Shown: positions 1-8,183 of the stretch, piece by piece
Numbering within the stretch: the stretch's first letter is position 1
How the letters are laid out: each line of letters opens with the position of its first letter
NCBI GenBank assembly: GCA_009930275.1
Contig: RZYP01000002.1
Coordinates: 1-64,000 of the forward strand
Direction: 5' to 3'
DNA length: 64,000 nucleotides
Source: Negativicutes bacterium
GTDB taxonomy: Bacteria; Bacillota_C; Negativicutes; Acidaminococcales; Acidaminococcaceae
Translations under genes and position numbers: made by a program
The notes under the pieces: model-generated
Database searches by the model: none
The model's input: the letters and a program-made list of their open reading frames with translations, nothing else
What the model was told of the DNA's origin: nothing

Positions 1-153
1 GGCATAAACTATTGCTGTCTGCAGTGCAGTCCTCTCATTAACCGTTTTCCCGCTGGAGCTTAAGCCGAAGAAAAAACTGTAAGCACTGCTCCAGAAGCTG
101 TCTTTTGGGCTAGCTCTCGTTTGAAAAATTCTTGATAAAAATGGAAACTTCAT
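1..153 (-). CDS. Phage portal protein, N-terminal part (runs off left edge)
   Basis: An ATG at 153 (minus) is preceded by a strong ribosome binding site (AAGGAGGTGACTC) and opens a frame of 51 codons with no stop up to the window edge. The translation starts MKFPFLSRIFQTRAS and ends in TVNERTALQTAIVYA. That ending matches the start of HK97-family portal proteins, where a T/S-x-x-x-A-L...A-V-x-A-C segment begins the conserved domain. The portal forms the dodecameric ring through which terminase pumps DNA. It normally follows terL directly; here two extra genes lie between them. The gene shows that the structural module lies to the left, outside the window. Family call is from N-terminal pattern and context only. 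Confidence 0.75.
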   Translation of the reverse strand, partial: MKFPFLSRIFQTRASPKDSFWSSAYSFFFGLSSSGKTVNERTALQTAIVYA

Positions 154-172
154 GAGTCACCTCCTTAAATGG

Positions 173-272
173 GCATAAGAAAAGCACCTGTCTTTCGGCA
201 GATGCTAAACCAAAGCTATTTTAATTTTACGAGAAAATTATAAGTATCCTATTAAGGGATAGCAATAAATTT
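173..272. repeat. Direct repeat copy 1 with terminator (pairs with 1676-1775)
   Basis: About 100 bases recur at 1676-1775 with roughly 80 percent identity by eye. Both copies begin GCATAAGAAAAGCACCTGTC and hold a stem-loop (184-207 here) that on the minus strand is followed by TTTTCTT, so each is a probable terminator for leftward transcription. The two copies bracket the Fic gene and its promoter. Confidence 0.7.
184..207 (-). terminator. Terminator downstream of the Fic gene
   Basis: Ten-base arms AGCATCTGCC and GACAGGTGCT with one mismatch and a 4-base loop are followed on the minus strand by TTTTCTT. It lies about 80 bases beyond the Fic stop codon. Confidence 0.6.
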
Positions 273-290
273 AATAGTAGTCAAATCTCT

Positions 291-1433
291 TTAAGTGTCT
301 TTTCGCAAAATAGTAAGATATTCTTCATAAATAAAACATCTATTTCTGCTCGCGCTCTGTGTTTGTTTTAAAATACCAATACTCACAAGATTATTGATTG
401 CTTTTGATACAGTGTTAAATGATAAACCCAAGTCTTCACTAGCTTTCTTTATATCTATAATAGGCTGTTTTTCGATATAATCAAAAACTTTTGAAGCTGT
501 TTTTTGCGCACTTTTTATTTCTTGAATTTTTACATAGTTATTTTTATGTAACTCAAGCAATAAATCAATAGTATCAATTGCATCCTGTGCTGATTCCATA
601 AGAGCCTTTAAGAAAAACTTGACCCACTGTTCGAAAGTTCCTTTAAGCCTAACCTCCATCATGCGGTCATAATATTCAACACGATTTCTTTTTAAAAAGT
701 ATGAAATGTATAAGGTTGGGTATTTAAGAACTCCTTTTTCAATTAAAAAAAGTGTTATTAATAGCCTGCCAATTCGACCGTTGCCATCTAAGAATGGGTG
801 AATTGTTTCGAATTGATAATGTGCTAATGCTATTTTCATTAGTGGATCAAGATCATCAGATACGTTTATAAACTTCTCTAAATCAGACATTGCTATTTGC
901 ATATCCTCAGGATTGGGCGGAACATAAGTAGCATTTTTCAAATTACTTCCTTGGGGGCCGATCCAATTTTGACTATGCCTGAATTCCCCGGGATTTTTAT
1001 CTTCGCCTCGCGCATGTTCCATTAACACCAAGTGTGTTTCTCGTAATAATCTGCCACAGATGGGAAGCTCTTGCATCCTTTTTGTGGCATATTCTACGGC
1101 TTTAATGTAATTTATAACTTCTTCTACATTACGATTTGTATTAGCTTCTATTGCGGGGTCTAATATATCATCCAGCGTTGCTTGCGTTCCCTCAATTTGA
1201 GAAGACAACAAAGCCTCCTTACGAACATACATAGAAACAAACAGAGCAATATTGGGTATCCGTGTAGAAAGTTCATTCAATACTCCTAATGACAAATTCG
1301 CTTTAATCAACAAGTTGACTATCTCTGATTCCATCTCTATTGGAGGATTAGGTGGTAGTGGACTTGGACTAAATGAGGAGTATTGCAACTCTCCGCTAAA
1401 ATTCTTTTTAAATTCGCCTGCTCGATTTTTCAT
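291..1433 (-). CDS. Fic family protein (probable AMPylator) with C-terminal winged HTH
   Basis: Fic enzymes usually transfer AMP from ATP to a hydroxyl of a target protein. The complete catalytic motif HPFLDGNGRIGRLL (HxFxDGNGRxxR) is present around residue 215. The N-terminal Fic_N region has SSQIEG, fitting the (S/T)xxxE(G/N) autoinhibitory motif of Fic proteins with an N-terminal inhibitory helix. The last 60 residues look like a winged helix-turn-helix (DIKKASEDLGLSFNTVSKA), so the protein may regulate itself; three 15-base repeats sit in its promoter. At 380 residues it has the normal length. RBS TAAGGAG precedes the ATG. It lies between terL and portal of the prophage, bracketed by direct repeats, and so looks like an acquired cargo gene. 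Target unknown. Confidence 0.9.
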   Translation of the reverse strand: MKNRAGEFKKNFSGELQYSSFSPSPLPPNPPIEMESEIVNLLIKANLSLGVLNELSTRIPNIALFVSMYVRKEALLSSQIEGTQATLDDILDPAIEANTNRNVEEVINYIKAVEYATKRMQELPICGRLLRETHLVLMEHARGEDKNPGEFRHSQNWIGPQGSNLKNATYVPPNPEDMQIAMSDLEKFINVSDDLDPLMKIALAHYQFETIHPFLDGNGRIGRLLITLFLIEKGVLKYPTLYISYFLKRNRVEYYDRMMEVRLKGTFEQWVKFFLKALMESAQDAIDTIDLLLELHKNNYVKIQEIKSAQKTASKVFDYIEKQPIIDIKKASEDLGLSFNTVSKAINNLVSIGILKQTQSASRNRCFIYEEYLTILRKDT

Positions 1434-1475
1434 GATTTACTCCTTAATTTGAAATTACAGCCTAATTTTACCATT

Positions 1476-1542
1476 CTTATTTCACTTTTTTCAACAAAAA
1501 GTGAAATAAGAAGCAATATTTTTCTTTCTTATTTCACTTTTT
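1476..1542. promoter_or_regulatory. Candidate operator: three copies of CTTATTTCACTTTTT
   Basis: The 15-mer CTTATTTCACTTTTT occurs at 1476-1490 and 1528-1542, and as its exact reverse complement at 1496-1510. The first and third positions form a perfect inverted repeat with a 5-base loop. A partial fourth copy follows near 1553. The sites lie 45-110 bases upstream of the Fic start codon, so they are likely binding sites for a regulator, possibly the Fic protein's own HTH domain. The rest of the 316-base gap to 1750 holds repeat copy 2 and nothing else I recognise. Confidence 0.55.
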
Positions 1543-1675
1543 GCCATTATTCTGAAATAAAAAGTTGTTTTATTAAGCCATATTTCAATTTTACAGCACC
1601 AATATTCCTCTACCAGCATAAACACTATTCACGTTTTCATCATACAACTTGGCTACTAGATTAACTACATTTTAT

Positions 1676-1775
1676 GCATAAGAAAAGCACCTGTCATTCT
1701 GCAGATGCTTTTCTAAAGCTATTATAATTATAAGGTAAAATTATAAATATCATTTTAAGGGGTAGCGGTAGATTG
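1676..1775. repeat. Direct repeat copy 2 with terminator
   Basis: This is the partner of 173-272. The stem-loop at 1686-1709 (AGCATCTGCA and CACCTGTC arms), followed on the minus strand by TTTTCTTATG, is the probable terminator of the neighbouring small exported-protein gene. The repeat overlaps that gene's last codons, so copy 1 seems to carry a decayed relic of the same gene end. Confidence 0.7.
1686..1709 (-). terminator. Terminator downstream of the 1750-2235 gene
   Basis: Imperfect 10-base arms around a 4-base loop are followed on the minus strand by TTTTCTT, 41 bases past the stop codon. Confidence 0.55.
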
Positions 1776-2235
1776 GAAATACTAGTCTTTTATCTTTTTC
1801 AAAAGACCATTGAACTTGCCATACTCGACCATCAATTTGGTCTAAAAGAATAAAATTATAAATATTCTTTGAAGGGTATAGTGTAAATCTGCCGTTCTGT
1901 ACATTATATTCTTCAACGAAGGGAGTTGCATTTAAATCAACTTCCATTCTATTAGTACTATTTACATCAAATTGAACTATTGATATCCTTCCATCACTTG
2001 TATTCAGCTTAAGAAATGTCCATATATTTTCAGTTGGAAAAAGCTCATAGACAACGTCTGTGTTGTTGCTTTGATTAGCGTAAGAAAGTCCATAAGTAGT
2101 AATCGCAGAAAATTGAAGTACAATTAGTACCAATATGGCCAGCACTATTTTTTTGAAACAAAAGACAGGCTTCAATGCAATTCTCACTTCTTTTGACATT
2201 TCACATGATGAACTATTAAAATCCTCCACTCCCAT
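1750..2235 (-). CDS. Small exported or membrane-anchored protein, unknown function
   Basis: About 161 residues. A hydrophobic segment around residues 30-48 (KKIVLAILVLIVLQF) suggests a signal anchor. The C-terminal part holds two similar units: YELFPTENIWTFLKLNTSDG and FTLYPSKNIYNFILLDQIDG, the second ending in RVWQVQW, so the exported part is an internal duplication. A TTG directly before the ATG at 2235 could also be the start; the GAGGAG motif is very close to it. It lies just downstream of terL, where phages often carry host-benefit genes. I do not recognise a function. Confidence 0.6.
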   Translation of the reverse strand: MGVEDFNSSSCEMSKEVRIALKPVFCFKKIVLAILVLIVLQFSAITTYGLSYANQSNNTDVVYELFPTENIWTFLKLNTSDGRISIVQFDVNSTNRMEVDLNATPFVEEYNVQNGRFTLYPSKNIYNFILLDQIDGRVWQVQWSFEKDKRLVFPIYRYPLK

Positions 2236-2321
2236 CAACTCCTCAACTATAAATTTTCCCGGTAAAAACCCCTAGAAAAATTATAGCATAACAAAGGGCT
2301 TTTTACAGTCAATGCTTATTA

Positions 2322-3881
2322 TCAGACAAACAAAATGCCCCTTCCGTCATAAACACTGGTGTTGTTTTCATTTCTTATCGCTCTATCCAAAGCCATGATA
2401 AGAGCCACAGCACCGTCAATACGATCGGTGCTTTTTTCTTTGTCCGGTTTAATATTGCCCGCAGGATCGGTTTTAACATAAATATTATCCATCATCCAAC
2501 GCAATACTGGATTACCACCGTGAGCCATTTTCTTTTCTAAAATAAGTTTCATCAGTTCCTTGGAGGCGGGCGACATATCTTTGTAGCCTTGTCCAAAAGG
2601 TACAACAGTAAAACCCATACCTTCAAGGTTCTGCACCATCTGCACAGCACCCCAGCGGTCAAAAGCGATTTCCCTGATATTATACTTCTTGTTGAGTTCC
2701 TCAATAAAAGTTTCTATGAATCCATAATGGACAACATTACCCTCAGTTGTCTTGATGTATCCTTGTTGTTCCCAAATATCATATGGAACATGATCGCGTC
2801 TAACTCTTGTAGCAAGATTATCTGCCGGTATCCAAAAATATGGTAGAACAATATACTTTTCATTATCCGTACGCGGTGGAAATACTAATACAAAGGCTGT
2901 AATATCTGTTGTACTGGACAAATCAAGACCACCATAACATATTCTGCCTTGCAAGACGTCTTGGTCTATTGGGAAAGCGCACTCATCCCAATGATCCATC
3001 TGCATCCAACGCACAGACTGCTTAACCCATTGGTTAAGCCGAAGCTGACGAAAGATATTTTCTTCAGCTAAGTTTTCTTTAGCGCTTTGATAAGCCGCCC
3101 TAACTTTTTCTATGTCAATGGTATGACCAAGCGATGGATTGGCTTTATACCAGTTTTCTTCCTTACCCCAATCGTCATTATCCTCTATTCCATAAATAAC
3201 AGAATAAAAGGTTGGATCTATTTTCTTTCCGGTCAAAATATCTGCAGCTTTTTGATGCACTTCATAACAGATCGAGTTACGATCGTTGCCAGCAGTTGTA
3301 ATCAAAAAGAATAAAGGCTGTCTCCTTGCATCTCCAGACCCTTTTGTCATGACATCGTATAAATTCCTGTTAGGCTGTGCATGCAGTTCATCAAATACGA
3401 CAGCGTGGACATTGAGTCCATGCTTGGTATACGCTTCCGCTGAAAGCACTTGATAAAAGCTGTTAGTAGGCTGATATACAAGTCTTTTCACCGACATTAT
3501 TGGTTTAATTCTTTTCTTGAGTGCTGGGCACTGCTCTACCATTTCAACCGCTACGTCAAATACTATGGAGGCCTGCTGCCGATCAGAAGCACACCCATAT
3601 ACTTCTGCGCCCCATTCATTGTCGCCGCAAGTCATGTAAAGGGCAACAGCTGCAGCAAGCTCGCTTTTTCCGTTCTTTTTCGGAACCTCAACATAGGCAG
3701 TATTATATTGCCTGTAGCCGTTTTCTTTAACTGAGCCGAAAACATCGCGTATGATTTGATCCTGCCAAGGCAAAAGCTCAAAGGGTATGCCCCGCCACTG
3801 GCCCTTGGTATGCTTCAAGCAATTAATAAATTGTATAACTCGCTGCGCCTTATTCTCATCATACACTCTTCTTGCCTCCAT
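2322..3881 (-). CDS. terL: Phage terminase large subunit
   Basis: TerL is the ATP-driven motor and nuclease that cuts concatemeric phage DNA and packs it into the prohead through the portal. The ATPase has a Walker A-like loop PKKNGKSE near residue 68 and Walker B VVFDELH near 163. The C-terminal RNase H-like nuclease has acidic positions in GGLDLSSTTD (near 318), FDRWG and DRIDGAVALIMALDRA. At 519 residues it is full length for the P27-linked Terminase_1/4 family. It overlaps terS by 23 bases. The gene after it should be portal, but two cargo genes come first. Confidence 0.95.
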   Translation of the reverse strand: MEARRVYDENKAQRVIQFINCLKHTKGQWRGIPFELLPWQDQIIRDVFGSVKENGYRQYNTAYVEVPKKNGKSELAAAVALYMTCGDNEWGAEVYGCASDRQQASIVFDVAVEMVEQCPALKKRIKPIMSVKRLVYQPTNSFYQVLSAEAYTKHGLNVHAVVFDELHAQPNRNLYDVMTKGSGDARRQPLFFLITTAGNDRNSICYEVHQKAADILTGKKIDPTFYSVIYGIEDNDDWGKEENWYKANPSLGHTIDIEKVRAAYQSAKENLAEENIFRQLRLNQWVKQSVRWMQMDHWDECAFPIDQDVLQGRICYGGLDLSSTTDITAFVLVFPPRTDNEKYIVLPYFWIPADNLATRVRRDHVPYDIWEQQGYIKTTEGNVVHYGFIETFIEELNKKYNIREIAFDRWGAVQMVQNLEGMGFTVVPFGQGYKDMSPASKELMKLILEKKMAHGGNPVLRWMMDNIYVKTDPAGNIKPDKEKSTDRIDGAVALIMALDRAIRNENNTSVYDGRGILFV

Positions 3882-4344
3882 TAATTAGAAGCAGCTCCAT
3901 GGTATCTGCATCATTCTTTTGCTCGGCATCGACAATCATTCGACTGCGAGCTGATGGCGTCAAACCGAATTGCTCACAAAACCTATTCATAATCTTCAAG
4001 TAAGTCTGGGCAATTGATACTTGTGGTACTTGCTGCCAATAGCCAGACGGAGTCTTAACTATTGTTCCATGTTTGGAAATAAATTCTTCTGCCTCTTTCC
4101 AGCGCGCAAATGCCTGACAATAACCTGCAAATGCTGCCATATCTATTTCAGTTAAAAGACCCATATGCTCAAGAATTTTAACCATACGTTTCCATTCTTT
4201 TTTAGCTTCCTCCTCAAGCCATGAAGGACAGCGCGGGGCTTTTTTGCAGGGCTTGGGTTCATTGTTGTTAAGAGGCCGTCTCCCAGGGTTGCCTTCCAAT
4301 TGTTTAAGAGCGGTCGGTTTCGGTTTTCTACCTTTTTGTGCCAT
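3859..4344 (-). CDS. terS: Phage terminase small subunit, P27 family
   Basis: The N-terminus MAQKGRKPKPTALKQLEGNP is the hallmark of P27-type small terminases, followed by the usual basic, proline-rich stretch and the P-x-W-L-x-x-x-A-x-x-E-W motif (CPSWLEEEAKKEW). The small subunit recognises the packaging site and recruits TerL. The 161 residues match the family. RBS AGGAGGTGGGG precedes the ATG. It overlaps terL, as expected for translational coupling. Confidence 0.95.
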   Translation of the reverse strand: MAQKGRKPKPTALKQLEGNPGRRPLNNNEPKPCKKAPRCPSWLEEEAKKEWKRMVKILEHMGLLTEIDMAAFAGYCQAFARWKEAEEFISKHGTIVKTPSGYWQQVPQVSIAQTYLKIMNRFCEQFGLTPSARSRMIVDAEQKNDADTMELLLINGGKKSV

Positions 4345-4424
4345 AAGTCCCCACCTCCTTTCATTGGCTTTTTTGGCATTAAAAAAAGGACCTCCGAAGA
4401 AGTCTTTTTAATATAAGAACATTA

Positions 4425-4655
4425 TTATTTATCTATCTTTCTACAACAATCTTCTCCGTATACCACATTTAAAGAAGAACCATTATCCCATTGTACCATT
4501 ATGCTTCCGATATCGTCGACACCAATTACCGTGCCGGCGGTTCCAATGGGAGGCGCTTGTTCATCCTCCATACGGATAAGCTCGACTCTGCTGCCAGAAG
4601 GGTATTGCTTGCGGATTCGTTCTACAGTTTCTCTTGAAGGGAAGTTATTCATCAC
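4425..4655 (-). CDS. DUF4314-like phage protein
   Basis: 76 residues. The sequence SGSRVELIRMEDEQAPPIGTAGTV followed by G-V-D-D-I-G-S-I-M-V-Q-W-D-N-G-S-S-L matches the DUF4314 pattern, a small SH3-like beta-barrel found in many Firmicutes phages near terminase. Function unknown. It overlaps the upstream gene by 11 bases, so they are cotranscribed. Confidence 0.75.
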   Translation of the reverse strand: MMNNFPSRETVERIRKQYPSGSRVELIRMEDEQAPPIGTAGTVIGVDDIGSIMVQWDNGSSLNVVYGEDCCRKIDK

Positions 4656-5448
4656 CAGCTACCTCCTCAGCTTTAGCAGGATTGCCATCTCTAAAGGCAC
4701 TGTTGCCCGATAAGTTCTTCAGCAGTAATTTCCTGTATGCTTTGTATTCAGTGCCTACGAAACCGAGCCGAAGGAGAAAGCAGCGAAAAGCGTACTGCTC
4801 ATTTTCCACTTGCTTTTCCGTAGCATTGACTCTTTTCTGCTTCTTTGCCATTTCACAGAGCGCGGAAACAAAATGGGTACAAGCTTTGACCTCCTCTGAA
4901 GTGAGTTCGCCTTGAAACCAAGGAAAGCTTACAGTCTCTTCTCCTATTATGATAGGAATGCGATCAGTACCGAGTGCTTTTTTAATCAGTGACGATTTGC
5001 TTTCTACTAGTCGATTCAGGTTTTCAAGAGCCGCATCCGTAAAACCCTGCCTTGGAAGCTCTATAACCAAACTTTTGGTTTCGCCCTCTTCACTTTGCTC
5101 AGGCTCTGCATATGCGGGCGGTTCCTCATAATCATGGTAAGGGCTGACCCTGCCACCAAGGGCAGCTTCGTATGGAATGTGGATATCCTCCGGTATAGGC
5201 TTTGCTTCCGGTAATGGGGAGTCATACTCTTCTGTAATCGCTTTAAAGTCATGCAATCCACAAAGGTCAGCAACTAGACCAGGATTGTCCTTTCCTTCGA
5301 GTATCCCGTTCTTGTCGATGTAATATTCTCCTACTTCGTAAGCAAAGGTGGGTGCGCCGAGGTATTTTGTTGGAGCATTTAGTTCCTGGCTGACTGCTGC
5401 TAACAGCATTTTTCGTTTTGGACCGGTAACATTGTAATTGATCTTCAT
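4645..5448 (-). CDS. Conserved phage protein of unknown function
   Basis: 267 residues, beginning MKINYNVTGPKRKMLLAAVS. The N-terminal 90 residues resemble a family widespread in Clostridia and Negativicutes prophages next to DUF4314, often carried in databases as a virulence-related protein without evidence. A proline/glutamate-rich linker follows, then a helical C-terminal half. No catalytic motif is visible. It sits in the late operon between the methyltransferase and DUF4314. Confidence 0.6.
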   Translation of the reverse strand: MKINYNVTGPKRKMLLAAVSQELNAPTKYLGAPTFAYEVGEYYIDKNGILEGKDNPGLVADLCGLHDFKAITEEYDSPLPEAKPIPEDIHIPYEAALGGRVSPYHDYEEPPAYAEPEQSEEGETKSLVIELPRQGFTDAALENLNRLVESKSSLIKKALGTDRIPIIIGEETVSFPWFQGELTSEEVKACTHFVSALCEMAKKQKRVNATEKQVENEQYAFRCFLLRLGFVGTEYKAYRKLLLKNLSGNSAFRDGNPAKAEEVAGDE

Positions 5449-5653
5449 TTGTCATACCGCCTTTCATTTTTCGGTACTACATATATCACTCTGAACAATG
5501 TAAATAGCAAGTTATTCCGAGTGTTTTATGTAGAGAATAATGAACATTACTAGCCACGGACATATCCTATCAAGGCGAGACAAATGTAATAGTATCAAAC
5601 AGGTCCATCTTTCTGATATCCAAGAAAATATCCAAGAGAATATCTAAGCCAAA

Positions 5654-6907
5654 TTAGGCTTCATCTGCGCCCACCTCCGGTAAATCACTATAACGGATTT
5701 TCGAATCATCTCTCAAAAGGAATACTCCATCAGCGCTTCCGACTTGCTCAATATATCTCTTAACTATTACATCTACAAACTTTTCATCCAATTCAACGCC
5801 ATAGCAAATACGCCCTGCCTGTTCAGCCGCGATTAGAGTTGAACCACTACCAAGAAACGGATCAAGTACGATGCAATTACTCATACTAGAGTTTTGAATA
5901 GGGTAAGCCATTAAAGCTACGGGCTTCATTGTTGGGTGTTCTTTTGAGACTCTTGGCCTGTCATATTCCCATATGGTGGTTTGCTTGCGATCAGAATACC
6001 ATTGGTGCCTGCCGCCTTTCTTCCATCCAAATAAACACGGCTCATGCTGCCATTGATAGGGAGAACGTCCAAGAACCAAAGAGTTCTTCTTCCAAATGCA
6101 GCAGCCGGATAAATAAAATCCTGCATCAGTGAATGCCTTGCGAAAATTAAGCCCCTGTGTGTCCGCATGAAATACGTAGATGGAAGCATCGCTTTCCATG
6201 TTTTGTTCCATGTTGACGAAGGCCGCAAACAAAAATTTATAAAAATCACCATCTGACATATTATCATTTTTAATTTTGCCGGCGCTCTCTTCAACGTTTA
6301 CGTTATAAGGCGGGTCCGTTACTGCTATATTTGCCTTTTTACCATCCATAAGAATATTGTAAGATTCTGGAATCGTAGAATCTCCGCAATAAACGCGATG
6401 TGGGCCAAGCAACCAAAGATCACTCTTCTTTGATATCGATGGCTTTTTCAAAGCCTCATCAACATCAAAGTCATCTTCTTTTATTTCTTTATTATGAACT
6501 TTAGAAAATAGCTGCTCTATTTCAGGTGGTTCAAATCCCGTGAAATCAACATTGAAATTTGATTTCTGCAAATCGCCTATGAGTTCAGCAAGGAGTTGTT
6601 CATTCCATACGCCTGTAATCTTATTTAAAGCAATATTGAGCGCCTTAACCTTGTTTTCGTCTTTAATTTCAACAACTACACATTGAACGTCTTTATATCC
6701 CAGGTCCTTTAGTACAGTAAGCCTTTGGTGTCCGCCTATGACTGTCATGTCATAATTAACAATAATTGGTTCTACATATCCAAACTCCAAAATGGAGTTT
6801 TTTATTTTTTCGTATTCCTTATCGCCTTTCTTCAGCCTTTTTCGCGGATTATATACAGCCGGTATCAGTACATCAATTGGCAATTTCTGCCATTTCATTT
6901 CACTCAT
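5654..6907 (-). CDS. ParB-domain/DNA N4/N6-methyltransferase fusion
   Basis: Residues 1-110 form a ParB/Srx-like domain (PAVYNPRKR, GGHQRL). The rest is an amino-methyltransferase with catalytic DPPYNVN near residue 200 and the SAM-binding motif LDPFLGSGST near 350. The motif order (DPPY before FxGxG) fits beta-class N4-cytosine/N6-adenine enzymes. It probably modifies phage DNA as protection against host restriction. It overlaps the upstream HTH/zinc gene by 8 bases. Solitary phage methyltransferases of this type are common beside terminase. Confidence 0.9.
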   Translation of the reverse strand: MSEMKWQKLPIDVLIPAVYNPRKRLKKGDKEYEKIKNSILEFGYVEPIIVNYDMTVIGGHQRLTVLKDLGYKDVQCVVVEIKDENKVKALNIALNKITGVWNEQLLAELIGDLQKSNFNVDFTGFEPPEIEQLFSKVHNKEIKEDDFDVDEALKKPSISKKSDLWLLGPHRVYCGDSTIPESYNILMDGKKANIAVTDPPYNVNVEESAGKIKNDNMSDGDFYKFLFAAFVNMEQNMESDASIYVFHADTQGLNFRKAFTDAGFYLSGCCIWKKNSLVLGRSPYQWQHEPCLFGWKKGGRHQWYSDRKQTTIWEYDRPRVSKEHPTMKPVALMAYPIQNSSMSNCIVLDPFLGSGSTLIAAEQAGRICYGVELDEKFVDVIVKRYIEQVGSADGVFLLRDDSKIRYSDLPEVGADEA

Positions 6908-7385
6908 CTTTTACCTCCCCAAACTTCGTATTGTTTGCCTCATATGGCTCTCTACCTTCCTCTTCGCGCCAAAACCTATCATGCACATAACATTCATGAC
7001 AGCAGTATTTTCTTTTCTTATTTCCATATACAGTAAAAACATGACCACAATAAATGCAGGTCAGTTTATAGACAGCAGCTTCTTTTCTATTTATAGCCTC
7101 CGGATGTTTCGACCACCATAGGCGTCTGCATTTTTCTGAACAAAACTTCCGTCTGCGTCCTGTATTTGGTTGCTTAATAATCTTTTTACAAAGCGGGCAA
7201 TTTTGGATATTTTGGCTCTTATCCTCCATTTTTAAAGTAACTTCTGGCGCGTATCCATCCAGGTTGTGACTTTTGCAGTAGTTACGAACTACATCACGTG
7301 AAAGGCCTAGAACAGATGCAATAGCTTTATAGCCGGCGCCTTTCATCCGAAATTCTCTTATCTGTTGTGCTTGAATATTCGTCAT
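6900..7385 (-). CDS. HTH and zinc-ribbon phage protein
   Basis: 161 residues. An N-terminal helix-turn-helix (QIREFRMKGAGYKAIASVLG, then SRDVVRNYC) resembles sigma-factor region 4. Two cysteine pairs follow: CPLC...FCSEKC, and CIYC...CCHECY near the C-terminus, which look like two zinc-binding modules. Similar proteins occur just upstream of terminase in Firmicutes phages; a role in transcription or packaging is unproven. Confidence 0.65.
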   Translation of the reverse strand: MTNIQAQQIREFRMKGAGYKAIASVLGLSRDVVRNYCKSHNLDGYAPEVTLKMEDKSQNIQNCPLCKKIIKQPNTGRRRKFCSEKCRRLWWSKHPEAINRKEAAVYKLTCIYCGHVFTVYGNKKRKYCCHECYVHDRFWREEEGREPYEANNTKFGEVKDE

Positions 7386-7424
7386 TGCGTTTCTTCCTTT
7401 GCACTAATTTTGGGAATGCAAAAA

Positions 7425-7462
7425 GGCCATAAAAACTTGTGTTTAAACAAGTATTTATAGCC
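7425..7462 (-). terminator. Stem-loop with T-run between HNH and the HTH gene
   Basis: Arms of 16 bases (GGCTATAAATACTTGT and ACAAGTTTTTATGGCC) around TTTAAAC pair with two mismatches, and TTTTT follows on the minus strand. It would separate HNH transcription from the packaging genes, or attenuate it. Confidence 0.5.
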
Positions 7463-7580
7463 TTAAAATGAACTTTTTAGCGAAAGTACTAATATAAATA
7501 TCAAGATATTAGAGGAGTTTTACTGCATTTTCGCTATATATTTAAATATTTTTCAGTATTGACGAGCTTCTCTTAGGTAT

Positions 7581-7627
7581 CCCCCTATCGAATTTCGCGA
7601 TTTTTCACGCGAAGGGGGGCGGCGGTC
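7581..7627. other. Candidate phage packaging (cos-type) site
   Basis: A C-run (CCCCC at 7581) and a G-run (GGGGGG at 7614) flank an inverted repeat TTCGCG / CGCGAA with an AT-rich loop. In many HNH-bearing Firmicutes phages a similar C-run/G-run stretch lies just beyond the HNH gene, before terS. The 312-base gap (7386-7697) otherwise holds only the stem-loop at 7425-7462. The assignment rests on position and pattern only. Confidence 0.35.
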
Positions 7628-7697
7628 TTGGAATTCAAGCTCACAGAGATTTACCCACCCCCTCCCCCAGGCTTGCAATCATTTCTTGATTCAACTG

Positions 7698-8051
7698 TTA
7701 GTAGCTATATTCCTGATGCTGATCTTGCATCCTGGTTTTTCGATTGTGGCACTTTTTGCATAGCGGTTGCCAGTTACTTTCGCTCCAGAACAACACCTCA
7801 TCTCCGCGGTGCGGATTGACGTGATCCACAACAGTTGCCAGTGTCAGTTTTCCATTCCTTTCGCACTCCTCGCAAAAGGTATGCTTTGCCAGAAAAAGCT
7901 TGCTAACCTTTTGCCAACGACTGTTATAGCCACGTTCAAAGGCGCTAGCTCTATCGTTAATATGAAGTTTGGCATGCTGATCGCAGTAATGACCATTCGT
8001 CAATCGCGGACAACCCGGATGTTTGCAAGGTTTCTTTGGTTTTATTGGCAT
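7698..8051 (-). CDS. HNH endonuclease, intact copy (packaging-associated)
   Basis: 117 residues from an ATG at 8051, with GGCGG upstream. An N-terminal zinc knuckle-like segment (PCKHPGCPRL, YCDQH) is followed by the HNH fold: CEEC, then VVDHVNPHRGD, then LCKKCHNRKT supplying the last Cys pair and the Asn/His. Phage HNH proteins of this type work with terminase in cutting at cos during packaging. This is the only complete copy of three related ones (others at 13869-14222 and 15394-15546). Confidence 0.9.
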   Translation of the reverse strand: MPIKPKKPCKHPGCPRLTNGHYCDQHAKLHINDRASAFERGYNSRWQKVSKLFLAKHTFCEECERNGKLTLATVVDHVNPHRGDEVLFWSESNWQPLCKKCHNRKTRMQDQHQEYSY

Positions 8052-8129
8052 AACTATTAGCCGCCTTTGCAAAAAGAAAAGCCCTCAAAGCCTGCTGCTT
8101 CCAGGACTTCCTCGTTTTCATTATTCTTC

Positions 8130-8182
8130 CATGATATAATCTTACACCCTAAAAACACCCCAAAACGGACATTGGCGGACAT
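8130..8182 (-). promoter_or_regulatory. Conserved late-promoter-like box, copy 1
   Basis: On the minus strand TGTCCGCCAATGTCCG gives two TGTCCG half sites exactly 10 bases apart. A G/T-rich stretch with GGGGTGTTTTTAGGGTG follows, then GATTATATCATG, which could hold a -10 element. The same box recurs at 9764-9809 and 15624-15676. It lies upstream of the HNH and packaging genes. Confidence 0.6.
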
Positions 8183-8183
8183 T

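Noticed and set aside
7628..7819. Small plus-strand frame opposite the HNH gene
   Set aside because: It is an antisense reading of the conserved HNH gene without a ribosome binding site.
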